A stretch of 64,000 nt of DNA from contig NZ_NEVM01000005.1 of NCBI RefSeq assembly GCF_002261225.1, positions 2,852,001 to 2,916,000 on the forward strand, read 5' to 3'. Below the pieces are notes generated by a model. That model was not told the DNA's origin. It saw nothing but the letters and a program-made list of their open reading frames with translations, and searched no databases. The stretch comes from Bordetella genomosp. 10 (lineage in GTDB: Bacteria > Pseudomonadota > Gammaproteobacteria > Burkholderiales > Burkholderiaceae_B). Of this stretch, positions 56,495 through 64,000 are shown one piece after another; the first letter of the stretch is position 1, and each line of letters begins with the position of its first letter. A program made the translations under genes and the position numbers.

Positions 56495-56759
56495 GAGCGC
56501 ATGTTCCTGATGGGAACGCTGTGGTGGATGACCCAGTCTATACAGACGATTCGCGCTTGGCCCTCGTACTTGTAACAACGAGCGAGCCACAAGCCGAGAA
56601 TGTTACTCAGTCCGCCTTGCCGCTACGGGTGTTACGCCAGGTTGCACCGCGGCATGAGAATGCGCCCGCCCCATGCTAGTGTCGTGCGGCCGACGTTCAC
56701 GCGGAAGTTCGCGCGGAAATTCGTGCGGACTTCCGCGCCACGACTCTCCTGATCGCCCT
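56495..56759. other. 265-bp divergent region between the kinase and the GH15 gene
   Basis: It holds three 12-bp tandem units at 56695-56730 near the GH15 start and an AT-richer part near 56540-56600 likely to contain promoters. No gene is seen. Confidence 0.45.
56695..56730 (+). repeat. 12-bp tandem repeat upstream of the GH15 gene
   Basis: Three units, GTTCACGCGGAA, GTTCGCGCGGAA and ATTCGTGCGGAC, run head to tail, with a decayed fourth after them, 30 bases before the start codon. Confidence 0.6.
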
Positions 56760-58664
56760 ATGCCACGCCAACACGCCTCCTCCCTGTCCAAGCCCCTCGA
56801 AGACTATGGCCTGATCGGAAACATGCTGTCGGCCGCGCTGGTCGCGCGCGACGGCTCCATCGACTGGCTGTGCCTGCCTCACTTCAATTCGCCGGCCTGC
56901 TTCGCCGCCTTGCTCGGCGACGCCTCGAACGGCCGCTGGCAGATACGCCCGCGCGACCCGCACTGCCGCACCACGCGCCGCTACGTGCCCGGGACGGCGG
57001 TGCTGGAAACGGTCCATGAAACGGCGACCGGCAAGGTCACGGTGTTCGATTTCATGCCGCTGTCCGAAGACGAGCATCGGGTGGACGTGGTGCGCCTGAT
57101 CCGCGGCGACGAAGGCCGCGTCGAGATGGACATGGAGCTGGTCCTGCGCTTCAACTACGGCCAGGCCGTGCCCTGGGTGCGCCGGCGCGACTACGGCCTG
57201 AGCGCGGTGGCCGGGCCGGACGCCGTGGAAATCCATACCCACGTGCCCATGAAGGGCGAGGACATGAAGACCACGTCGCGCTTCACGGTGCGCAAGGGCG
57301 AGACGCCGGCCTTCACCCTTTCCTATCATCCCTCGCACAAGCCGCCGCACTTCGTGCCCGACCGCGGCGAGAGCCTGGACCGCACCATCGCCTGGTGGCG
57401 CGAATGGTCCAAGCGCTGCCGCGGCGACGCGGAGCGCCACCCCGAGTGGCACGAGGCCATCGTGCGTTCGATGATCACGCTCAAGCTGCTGACCTTCCGT
57501 CCCACGGGCGGCATGGTGGCCGCGCCGACGACCTCGCTGCCGGAGCAACTGGGCGGCGAGCGCAACTGGGACTACCGCTATTGCTGGCTGCGCGATTCGG
57601 CCATGATCCTGTACGCCCTGCTCAACGGCGGCTACCGGGACGAGGCCGAGGCCTGGCGGCACTGGCTGATGCGCGCCACCTCCGGCCTGCCTGACCAGTT
57701 GCAGATCATGTACGGCGTCTCGGGCGAGCGGCATCTGCCGGAATTCGAGCTGCCCTGGCTGCCCGGCTACGAGAACAGCAGGCCCGTGCGCATCGGCAAT
57801 GCCGCGTCCACGCAAATCCAGATGGACATCTACGGGGAAGTGATCGAGGCCCTGCATGCCGCGCGGGAAGCCGAACTGGCGCCGCTGGAACACGCCTGGC
57901 GCCTGCAGCGCGTGCTGCTGCAACCCTTGAAAAAGCATTGGAATACGCGCGACCACGGCATCTGGGAAGTCCGCGGCCCGCGCCGCGCCTTCACTCATTC
58001 GCGCGTGATGTGCTGGGTGGCGTTCGACCGCGCCATCAAGTCGGTCGAGCGTTTCAATCTGGAGCTGCAAGGCTCCAAGGAAGAGCTGATCGCCCTGCGC
58101 GACCAGATCCACGAAGATATCTGCCGCCACGGCTTCGATCCCAAGCTCAACAGCTTCGTGCAGTCCTATGGCGGCAAGGCGCTGGACGCCAGCCTGCTGA
58201 TGATTCCGCAGGTGGGTTTCCTGCCCATCGACGACCCGCGCGTCGCGGGCACCATCAAGGCCATCGAGCAGCGCCTGCTGCGCGACGACGGCCTGGTCTA
58301 CCGCTACGACACGCGGGAGACCGACGACGGGCTGCCCGACGGCGAAGGCGTGTTCCTGGCCTGCAGCTTCTGGCTCGCCGACGCCTACGTGATGCAGGGC
58401 CGCATGGACGACGCGCGCGAGCTGTACAACCGGCTGCTGGGCTTGCGCAACGACCTGGGACTGCTGGCGGAGGAATACGAGCCCGTCAGCAAGCGATTGA
58501 TCGGCAACTTCCCGCAGGGCTTTTCGCATATCGGGCTCATCAACACGGGCTACAACCTGATGAAGGCGGCCTCGGGCCCGGCGCAGCAGCGCGCCCACAG
58601 CTCGGCGCCGCACAACGGCGACGCCCCGCACAACGGGCCGGCCGCGGACGTGCCGCACGTATAA
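56760..58664 (+). CDS. Glycoside hydrolase family 15 protein (glucoamylase/trehalase-like)
   Basis: A 634-residue cytoplasmic enzyme. The N-terminal beta-sandwich (about 15-230) has LEDYGLIGNMLSAALVARDGSIDWLCLPHFNSPACF. The (alpha/alpha)6 barrel follows with ERNWDYRYCWLRDSAMILYALL and the catalytic-acid region LLAEEYEP near residue 573. In bacteria such proteins hydrolyse trehalose or alpha-glucans. The substrate is undetermined. ATG at 56760 is preferred over an upstream in-frame start. It lies next to a topoisomerase and PPK2, which may all be stress-linked genes. Confidence 0.9.
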   Translation: MPRQHASSLSKPLEDYGLIGNMLSAALVARDGSIDWLCLPHFNSPACFAALLGDASNGRWQIRPRDPHCRTTRRYVPGTAVLETVHETATGKVTVFDFMPLSEDEHRVDVVRLIRGDEGRVEMDMELVLRFNYGQAVPWVRRRDYGLSAVAGPDAVEIHTHVPMKGEDMKTTSRFTVRKGETPAFTLSYHPSHKPPHFVPDRGESLDRTIAWWREWSKRCRGDAERHPEWHEAIVRSMITLKLLTFRPTGGMVAAPTTSLPEQLGGERNWDYRYCWLRDSAMILYALLNGGYRDEAEAWRHWLMRATSGLPDQLQIMYGVSGERHLPEFELPWLPGYENSRPVRIGNAASTQIQMDIYGEVIEALHAAREAELAPLEHAWRLQRVLLQPLKKHWNTRDHGIWEVRGPRRAFTHSRVMCWVAFDRAIKSVERFNLELQGSKEELIALRDQIHEDICRHGFDPKLNSFVQSYGGKALDASLLMIPQVGFLPIDDPRVAGTIKAIEQRLLRDDGLVYRYDTRETDDGLPDGEGVFLACSFWLADAYVMQGRMDDARELYNRLLGLRNDLGLLAEEYEPVSKRLIGNFPQGFSHIGLINTGYNLMKAASGPAQQRAHSSAPHNGDAPHNGPAADVPHV

Positions 58665-58725
58665 AAGGGGCCGGCCGCGGACGGGCACGCGGTTTGCATG
58701 GCGACGGCTTCTTGCCGGAGCCGCC

Positions 58726-59829
58726 ATGTTGCAAGCCGCCACCCCTACCCCCGCCCCCCAGGCCCGCAGCGCCCCCCGCGCGCGGCAGGTCGTGGCCGTC
58801 ACCGGCGTCGTGTGCACGCCCGCCAAGGAGTGCAAGGCGGCCGGCCTGGTGTATGTGGACGACAGCACGCCCGGCGTCACGCGCCGGCTCGTGCGCAGCC
58901 GTTTCCAGTATTTCGCGGCCGACGGCACGCGCATCCGCGATGCGGAAACCATCAAGCGCATCGATGCGCTGGCGATTCCGCCGGCCTACGTCGACGTCTG
59001 GATCTGCCCCAAGGCCAACGGCCACATCCAGGCGACCGGGCGCGACGCGCGCGGCCGCAAGCAATACCGCTATCACGATGCCTGGCACGAACTACGCGGC
59101 GCCGACAAGTACGGCCAGCTACCCGAATTCGCCGGCGCACTGCCGCGCATCCGCCGCCAGGTGCGGCGCGACATGGCCCGTGCGGGACTGACGCAGGAGA
59201 AGCTGGCGGCGGTGGTGGTGCGCCTGCTGGAGACCACGCTGGTGCGCATCGGCACCCCCGCCTACGCGCGCGCCAACGGGTCCTATGGGCTGACGACGCT
59301 GAAGCGGCGGCACATTACGGTGGCGGGCGGCCGCATCCGCCTGCGCTTTCGCGGCAAGAGCGGCGTGGAGCACGACCTGACCGTGACGGACCGCCGCATC
59401 GCGGCCGTGGTCAAGCGCTGCATGGAGATTCCGGGCCAGGAGCTGTTCCGCTACCTGGACGACGAAGGCCAGCCTCGCGGCGTGGATTCGGGCAGCGTCA
59501 ACGATTACCTGCGCGAGGCCGGGCGCGCCGACTTCACGGCCAAGCACTATCGCACCTGGGCCGGCTCCGTGCTGGCGCTGGCCTTGCTGCGCCGGCGTCC
59601 CTGGGAAAGCGAGACGCAGGCCAAGCGCACGGTCGTGGAGGTGGTGAAGGAGGTGGCGCGCCGGCTGGGTAACACGCCGGCGGTATGCCGCGAGTGCTAC
59701 ATCCACCCGCGCGTGCTGGAGACCTACCTGGCCGGCGAGCTGCGGGCCGGGGGCCCCGCGCCCGCCAGCCCCAGGGGCCTGAACGCGGACGAAAGACGCC
59801 TGCTGGCCTTCCTGAAAGCGCAGGCCTGA
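58726..59829 (+). CDS. DNA topoisomerase IB (poxvirus-like)
   Basis: Relaxes supercoiled DNA through a 3'-phosphotyrosyl intermediate. It has 367 residues, the bacterial viral-type length. The N-terminal domain has GLVYVDDSTPGVTRRL and FRYF-like RSRFQYFAADG, with ALAIPPAYVDVWICP. The catalytic domain has the Arg/Lys residues (RLRFRGKSG), KHYRTWAGSV, and the nucleophile Tyr in HPRVLETYLAGEL. GGAG precedes the ATG. The family is sporadic in proteobacteria. Confidence 0.93.
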   Translation: MLQAATPTPAPQARSAPRARQVVAVTGVVCTPAKECKAAGLVYVDDSTPGVTRRLVRSRFQYFAADGTRIRDAETIKRIDALAIPPAYVDVWICPKANGHIQATGRDARGRKQYRYHDAWHELRGADKYGQLPEFAGALPRIRRQVRRDMARAGLTQEKLAAVVVRLLETTLVRIGTPAYARANGSYGLTTLKRRHITVAGGRIRLRFRGKSGVEHDLTVTDRRIAAVVKRCMEIPGQELFRYLDDEGQPRGVDSGSVNDYLREAGRADFTAKHYRTWAGSVLALALLRRRPWESETQAKRTVVEVVKEVARRLGNTPAVCRECYIHPRVLETYLAGELRAGGPAPASPRGLNADERRLLAFLKAQA

Positions 59830-59916
59830 GGCGCCGGGGAGCGGGAAGCCGGCCAGGGGCGCGCCATGCCGCCGGCGCGCCCGGCCCCTGCCCGACCTTC
59901 TGTCCCGGCAAGCCGG

Positions 59917-60828
59917 TCAGTACTTCTCCGGCACCATCATGTTGTCCGGCACCGGGTGGCGCGCGTAGTCTTCGTGACGCTCGCGCTGGGGCAGCACCAC
60001 CACCGGCGGCTCGGTATCGACGTAAGGCATCTGTTGCAGCAGGTGGTCGATGCAGTTCAGGCGCGCGCGCTTCTTGTCCACGGCCTGCACCACCCACCAC
60101 GGCGCCTCGGGGATGTGCGTGCGCTCCAGCATGATTTCCTTGGCGCGGGTGTAGTCTTCCCAGCGGCGCCGCGACTCCAGGTCCATCGGGCTGAGCTTCC
60201 ATTGCTTGAGCGGGTCGTGGATGCGGCCCAGGAAGCGGATGTTCTGCTCGTCGTCGGTAATGGAGAACCAGTACTTGATCAACTGGATGCCGGAGCGGAC
60301 CAGCATTTTCTCGAACTCGGGCACGGAGCGGAAGAATTCCTCGTATTGCTCGTCGGTGCAGAAGCCCATCACGCGCTCGACGCCCGCGCGGTTGTACCAG
60401 CTACGGTCGAACAGGACCATCTCGCCGGCGGCCGGCAGGTGCGAGACGTAGCGCTGGAAATACCACTGGGTGCGTTCGCGGTCGTTGGGCGCCGGCAGGG
60501 CGGCGACGCGGCAGACGCGCGGGTTCAGGCGCTGGGTGATGCGCTTGATCACGCCGCCCTTGCCGGCGGCGTCGCGGCCTTCGAACACGATGACCACCTT
60601 GTGCCCGGTGGCGACCACCCAGTTCTGCAGCTTGACCAGCTCGCCTTGCAGGCGCAGCAGTTCGCGGAAGTAGCGGCGGCGCCAGGCGCGTTCCTCGTCG
60701 TCCGGCTCGGGGCGGCCCTCCAGTTCCTCGAACGTGCGGTCCTCCAGTTCGAGCTCCAGTTCTTCGTCGTAATGGTCGGCCAGGTCGCGGTGCAGGCGAC
60801 GCAGCAGGTCGTGATCGATGGGGGACAC
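59917..60828 (-). CDS. ppk2: Polyphosphate kinase 2 (PPK2)
   Basis: Transfers phosphate between polyphosphate and nucleotides. It has 303 residues of a class I single-domain PPK2: Walker A EGRDAAGKGG, the lid region LPAPNDRERTQWYFQRYVSHLP, and Walker B-like EMVLFDRSWYNRAGVE. The start is GTG at 60828, with GGAG upstream. Whether it prefers GDP or ADP cannot be told by eye. Helical N-terminus (residues 1-60) is acidic. Confidence 0.94.
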   Translation of the reverse strand: MSPIDHDLLRRLHRDLADHYDEELELELEDRTFEELEGRPEPDDEERAWRRRYFRELLRLQGELVKLQNWVVATGHKVVIVFEGRDAAGKGGVIKRITQRLNPRVCRVAALPAPNDRERTQWYFQRYVSHLPAAGEMVLFDRSWYNRAGVERVMGFCTDEQYEEFFRSVPEFEKMLVRSGIQLIKYWFSITDDEQNIRFLGRIHDPLKQWKLSPMDLESRRRWEDYTRAKEIMLERTHIPEAPWWVVQAVDKKRARLNCIDHLLQQMPYVDTEPPVVVLPQRERHEDYARHPVPDNMMVPEKY

Positions 60829-60919
60829 GTGAGGCTCCAGAAGCTTCGGAAATAAGTCGCCCCATCGTATGACGCGCCCGTGGCAGAAATATGACGAGGG
60901 GGGCCCGCCCCGGCCGCGG

Positions 60920-62473
60920 TCAGTCGGCGGCGACGTGCATTTCCTCGGCGGAGGGCGGGGCGGCCTTTTTGTTGGCGCGCAGGAAGATCAGGCAGGGGAT
61001 GGCCGCCAGGGTCATCCACAGCATCAGCCGGAAGTCGTCCAGGTAGCTGACGAAAGCCGCCTGGTTGTCGATCACGGCGTTGAGCCCGGCCATGCCGGCC
61101 TGGCCTTGCAGGTTGAAGACCTGGGACAAGGCGTCCGGATGCTGCATCAGGCTCTCGGCCGAGACCAGCGTCGCCAGGGAGGCGTGCATGGTCGAGGTGT
61201 TGCGCACGAACAGGCTTTGCATGGCCGAAATGCCGATGCTGCTGCCGATATTGCGCGACAGGCTGTAGATCGCCGTGCCGTCCGGGCGCAGGCCGCGGTC
61301 CAGGGTGGCGAAGGTCATGGTGGTCAGCGGCACGGAGATGAAGCCCAGCCCCAGGCCCTGGATGAAGCCCGGAATGGCGATCCCCCATGCCGTGACCTGC
61401 GGGCTGTAGCCCGCCATCTGCCACAGGGACACCGCCGTCAGCCCGAAGCCCAGCGCGAGGATCAGCCGCCCGTCCACCCGGCCCACCAGGCGCCCGGCGA
61501 ACAGCATGGACACCATGGTGCCGGCGCCGCTGGGCGCCGTGACCAGGCCGGTGGTGACCACCGGATAGCCGAGGACGTTCTGCAGCATGGGCGGCAACAG
61601 CGCGCGGGTCGCGTAAAGCAGCAGGCCGATCAGGAAGTAGAAGACCAGGCCCATGGCGAAATTGCGGTCGCGCAGCAGGTCCACCTTGAAGAAGGAATCG
61701 CGGCCGGCGGTGGCGGTGTGCAGCAGGAAGAAGGTGAAGGCGACGAAGGCGGCGATGGCGTAGGTGCGGATCTCTATCGCGTCGAACCAGTCGACCTGCT
61801 CGCCGCGGTCCAGCAGCAGTTGCAGCAGCCCGATCGACAAGGCCAGCGTGGCGAAGCCGAAGACGTCGAAACGCCGCGCGCCCTCGCCCGGCGCTTCCTC
61901 ATGGATGAAGCGGTAGACGCCGTAGAACGACAGCACGCCCACCGGCAGGTTGATCAGGAACACCCAGCGCCAGTTCATGTTGTCGGTCAGCCACCCGCCC
62001 AGGGTGGGGCCGAGGATGGGGCCCAGCATCACGCCCATGCCCCACACCGCCATGGCGCGGCCATGGTCCTTGGGCTCGTTGATGTCCAGCATCACGGCCT
62101 GCGACAAGGGCACCAGCGCGGCGCCGAACGCCCCTTGCAGCAACCGCGCGGCCACGATCTCCAGCATATTGCCGGCCGCGCCGCAAGCCAGCGACATGAT
62201 GGTGAAGCCGGCGATGGACACCAGGAACACCCGCTTGCGGCCGTAGCGGCCGTTCAGCCAGCCGGTCACCGGCGTGGCGATCGCCGCCGCCACGATGTAC
62301 GAGGTCAGCACCCAGGTGATCTGGTCCTGCGACGCCGACAGCCCGCCCGCCATGTGCGGCAGCGCCACGTTGGCGATGGTGCTGTCCAGCGTCTGCATGA
62401 TGGTGGCCAGCATGATCGACACCGTGATCATCAAACGATGCGGAACGGCGGAGGCTTGCGATGCGGTTTGCAT
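60920..62473 (-). CDS. MFS multidrug transporter, DHA2 (14-helix, EmrB/QacA) family
   Basis: Drug:H+ antiporter of 517 residues with 14 predicted membrane helices. DHA2 features include LDSTIANVALPHMAGGL in helix 1, the motif-A loop GWLNGRYGRKRVFL, and the motif-C-like helix MGVMLGPILGPTLGGWL. No EmrA-type adaptor gene adjoins it. No ribosome site is seen before the ATG; instead 11-bp tandem repeats run up to it. A MarR-type regulator lies upstream on the same strand and a shared operator is present at both promoters, so repression relieved by a ligand is likely. Confidence 0.93.
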   Translation of the reverse strand: MQTASQASAVPHRLMITVSIMLATIMQTLDSTIANVALPHMAGGLSASQDQITWVLTSYIVAAAIATPVTGWLNGRYGRKRVFLVSIAGFTIMSLACGAAGNMLEIVAARLLQGAFGAALVPLSQAVMLDINEPKDHGRAMAVWGMGVMLGPILGPTLGGWLTDNMNWRWVFLINLPVGVLSFYGVYRFIHEEAPGEGARRFDVFGFATLALSIGLLQLLLDRGEQVDWFDAIEIRTYAIAAFVAFTFFLLHTATAGRDSFFKVDLLRDRNFAMGLVFYFLIGLLLYATRALLPPMLQNVLGYPVVTTGLVTAPSGAGTMVSMLFAGRLVGRVDGRLILALGFGLTAVSLWQMAGYSPQVTAWGIAIPGFIQGLGLGFISVPLTTMTFATLDRGLRPDGTAIYSLSRNIGSSIGISAMQSLFVRNTSTMHASLATLVSAESLMQHPDALSQVFNLQGQAGMAGLNAVIDNQAAFVSYLDDFRLMLWMTLAAIPCLIFLRANKKAAPPSAEEMHVAAD

Positions 62474-62538
62474 GGAAATTGATAACGGCTTGATAGCTGC
62501 CCGATAACGGCTTGATGACTACCCGATGACTACCTGAT
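62474..62538 (-). repeat. 11-bp tandem repeats in the leader of the MFS gene
   Basis: On the gene's strand five exact-length 11-bp units follow each other: ATCAGGTAGTC, ATCGGGTAGTC, ATCAAGCCGTT, ATCGGGCAGCT and ATCAAGCCGTT, then ATCAATTTCC and the ATG. The array replaces the usual Shine-Dalgarno region. Confidence 0.85.
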
Positions 62539-62546
62539 AACCACAC

Positions 62547-62564
62547 TAATAACTACAGTTACTA
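62547..62564. promoter_or_regulatory. Operator 1 of the MarR/MFS pair
   Basis: The inverted repeat TAATAAC-TACA-GTTACTA lies 74 bases upstream of the MFS start. On the minus strand its halves are TAGTAAC and GTTATTA, identical to the site at 63148-63165. Confidence 0.7.
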
Positions 62565-62618
62565 CTTCGATAAAAAAAAGCGCTGGCGCCCCGCGGCGCG
62601 CCCGGCCGGCGGCGGCCG

Positions 62619-63113
62619 TCAATCGAAGCGGAGCAGGAGCTTGCGCAGCAAGCGCTCCAGCTCATCGAGCTCCGCCGGCTCGAAGGTCTCGAACATCTCC
62701 CTCAACTGCCCGCGCCGGCGCGGGATGTTCTCCGTGACGAAATCCATGCCCTTGGGCGTCAGTTGCAGGAACACCTGGCGCCGGTCCTCTTCGCTGCCGA
62801 TGCGCTCGACGAAGCCCTGGCGCTCCAGTTCCTTGGCGACCCGCGTGCTGTTGGTGCGGGAGGAATTCATGAAGACGCTCAGTTCCGACGGCTTGAGCCG
62901 GTGGCCTTCGGCCGCGTAGATCACCACCAGGGAGGTCCACAGCGTCGAATTCAGCCCGTGCGCCCGCAGCGGCGCGTCCATGTAGTCGCCCATGCTGGCG
63001 GCGAGGTGCAGGACCAGCCGGCTGAGCACCGACTCGTGCATCGGCTGGTTCGAGGACAGGCGCCGCGCCAGGTCGCGCATGGCCTGCTCGAAGGGCTCGA
63101 AGGAAGACGTCAT
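62619..63113 (-). CDS. MarR-family regulator, EmrR/MprA-like
   Basis: Repressor of 164 residues. The winged helix region is RLKPSELSVFMNSSRTNSTRVAKELERQGFV with the wing GSEEDRRQVFLQLTPKG, most like EmrR/MprA, which binds drugs and uncouplers. It lies upstream of the MFS pump on the same strand (145-base gap) and divergent from the aldolase-like gene. A matching palindrome lies at its own promoter and at the pump promoter, so self- and pump repression is expected. A TATAAT -10 hexamer overlaps the operator on the minus strand at 63167-63162. Confidence 0.92.
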   Translation of the reverse strand: MTSSFEPFEQAMRDLARRLSSNQPMHESVLSRLVLHLAASMGDYMDAPLRAHGLNSTLWTSLVVIYAAEGHRLKPSELSVFMNSSRTNSTRVAKELERQGFVERIGSEEDRRQVFLQLTPKGMDFVTENIPRRRGQLREMFETFEPAELDELERLLRKLLLRFD

Positions 63114-63147
63114 GGAAAGGGCCGGCCGGGTCGCGCGCGGCGCAAAC

Positions 63148-63165
63148 TAGTAACGGAAGTTATTA
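63148..63165. promoter_or_regulatory. Operator 2 of the MarR/MFS pair
   Basis: TAGTAAC-GGAA-GTTATTA lies between the divergent MarR and aldolase-like genes. It shares all 14 half-site bases with the site at 62547-62564, differing only in the 4-base spacer, and overlaps a TATAAT for the MarR gene. Confidence 0.7.
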
Positions 63166-63249
63166 TATCGCCGGCAAGCTTTCATTGCCCTGTGATTGGA
63201 GGTTAAATGGGCGGCTACGCGGCAAGGCCGCTCCCCTCCTCCGTGGATC

Positions 63250-63996
63250 ATGGATATTCTGTCTCGCGATTTCGTCGCCCACCCGCTCGACACCCTGGCC
63301 CTGCGCGCCGACCTGGCGCTGGCATTGCGCGCGGCCGCGCACCACGGCCTGGAAGAAGGCGTCTGCAACCACTTCAGCGTGCTGATTCCGGACGGTTCCG
63401 ACCGCTTCCTCATCAATCCGCGCGGCTTGCACTGGAGCGAAATCGACGCCGACGACATCGTCATGGTCGACGGCGACGGCAAGCGCCTGGCGGGCCGCCA
63501 CGAGGTCGAGACCACCGCCATGTTCATCCACGCGGCCGTGCACCGCATCGCCGGCAAAGCCTGTGTGCTGCATACCCACATGCCCTACGCGACGGCGCTG
63601 ACGTTGACGTCGCGGCGCATGCTGGACACGACGCTGTCGCAATCGGCCATGCGCTTCCATGGCCGCGTCGCCACCGACGGCAAGTACAACGGGCTGGCGC
63701 TGAGCCCGGCCGAGGGCGAGCGCATCGCGCGCGCGATGAACGGCGCCGACATCGCGTTCCTGGGCAACCACGGCGTGGTGGTCTGCGGCGAGCGCATCGA
63801 CTACGCCTACGAGGACCTGTATTTCGTCGAGCGCGCGTGCGAGGCCGAGGTGCTGGCCCGCTCCACCGGCCTGCCGCTGGAGCCGGTCGCGCCCGAGATG
63901 GCGCAGTTCGTGGCGGACCAGACCGCCGGCGAACGCCTGCAATCGACCCTGTTCTTCGAGGCGCTGCGCCGCATGCTGCCGCCGCCGCGCCGCTGA
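63250..63996 (+). CDS. Class II aldolase/adducin family protein
   Basis: A 248-residue protein of the family that includes L-fuculose-phosphate aldolase. Features are GLEEGVCNHFSVLIP, the metal-binding His pair in VLHTHMPYATALTL and His in FLGNHGVVVCGE. The ATG at 63250 is chosen; a TTG 54 bases upstream keeps frame but adds a poor N-terminus. It is divergent from the MarR gene and may share its operator. Members without a sugar operon, as here, often have unknown substrates. Confidence 0.88.
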   Translation: MDILSRDFVAHPLDTLALRADLALALRAAAHHGLEEGVCNHFSVLIPDGSDRFLINPRGLHWSEIDADDIVMVDGDGKRLAGRHEVETTAMFIHAAVHRIAGKACVLHTHMPYATALTLTSRRMLDTTLSQSAMRFHGRVATDGKYNGLALSPAEGERIARAMNGADIAFLGNHGVVVCGERIDYAYEDLYFVERACEAEVLARSTGLPLEPVAPEMAQFVADQTAGERLQSTLFFEALRRMLPPPRR

Positions 63997-64000
63997 GGCC

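Noticed and set aside
63207..63212. ATG with a very good GGAGG site upstream of the aldolase-like gene
   Set aside because: It opens a different frame whose product is Arg/Pro-rich shadow sequence; the conserved protein starts at 63250. A short translated leader is not excluded.
1..64000. CRISPR arrays, insertion sequences, prophage genes, rRNA
   Set aside because: No regularly spaced repeats of CRISPR length, no transposase or integrase reading frame and no rRNA sequence were seen; tandem repeats found are short and local.

Overview
The window is high-GC, densely coding chromosomal DNA. The protein families, gene order and start-site habits fit a betaproteobacterium of the Alcaligenaceae (Bordetella/Achromobacter-like); this is inferred from gene content, as no rRNA or marker gene is present. 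About 51 protein genes, one tRNA (selenocysteine tRNA) and two Trp-rich leader peptides can be supported. I see no insertion sequence, prophage, CRISPR array or replication origin.

Layout. 1-2690: macA-macB efflux pair on the minus strand; macB runs off the left edge. 2691-3151: regulatory gap with a Fur-box-like site. 3152-5334: SLC13-type transporter with a convergent, overlapping LysR gene. 5531-15684: a plus-strand catabolic block holding an aldehyde dehydrogenase, a GMC alcohol oxidoreductase, a branched-chain-amino-acid-type ABC transporter (with a permease and ATPase fused), a CaiB-type CoA transferase and an HMG-CoA lyase. In that order the enzymes could take a primary alcohol to an acid, then a CoA thioester, then C-C cleavage. 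15762-16546: two small proteins. 16866-20985: opgGH for periplasmic glucans. 21010-26279: a minus-strand set of 2-hydroxyacid dehydrogenase, DsbC-like isomerase, UbiH-type monooxygenase, MltA and ApaG.

26465-39574: rpe-gph-trpE and trpGDC. The trp genes are split. trpE has a classical attenuator (leader peptide with four Trp codons and an intrinsic terminator). trpGDC lies about 7.4 kb further on and has its own short leader peptide ending near two adjacent Trp codons, followed by mutually exclusive hairpins but no U-tract. Between the two halves are an unrecognised 546-residue Ser-rich protein, an AbrB-type membrane protein with a MarR regulator, 6-phosphogluconate dehydrogenase, 6-phosphogluconolactonase and an FUSC-type membrane protein.

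39591-44072: an AcoR-type sigma-54 activator divergent from an ExaC/AldB-type aldehyde dehydrogenase and a DUF779 protein, with a clear -24/-12 promoter and paired palindromes between them. 44093-53850: a selenium-formate dehydrogenase island on the minus strand, fdoG (in-frame UGA with SECIS hairpin)-fdoH-fdoI-fdhE-selA-selB-selC. The machinery that decodes the UGA, apart from selD, is encoded with its client enzyme. 54250-60828: thioesterase, hybrid histidine kinase, GH15 hydrolase, type IB topoisomerase and PPK2. 60920-63996: a DHA2-type MFS efflux pump, its MarR regulator and a class II aldolase-like protein. The pump and regulator promoters carry the same 14-base operator halves, and the pump start codon is preceded by 11-bp tandem repeats.
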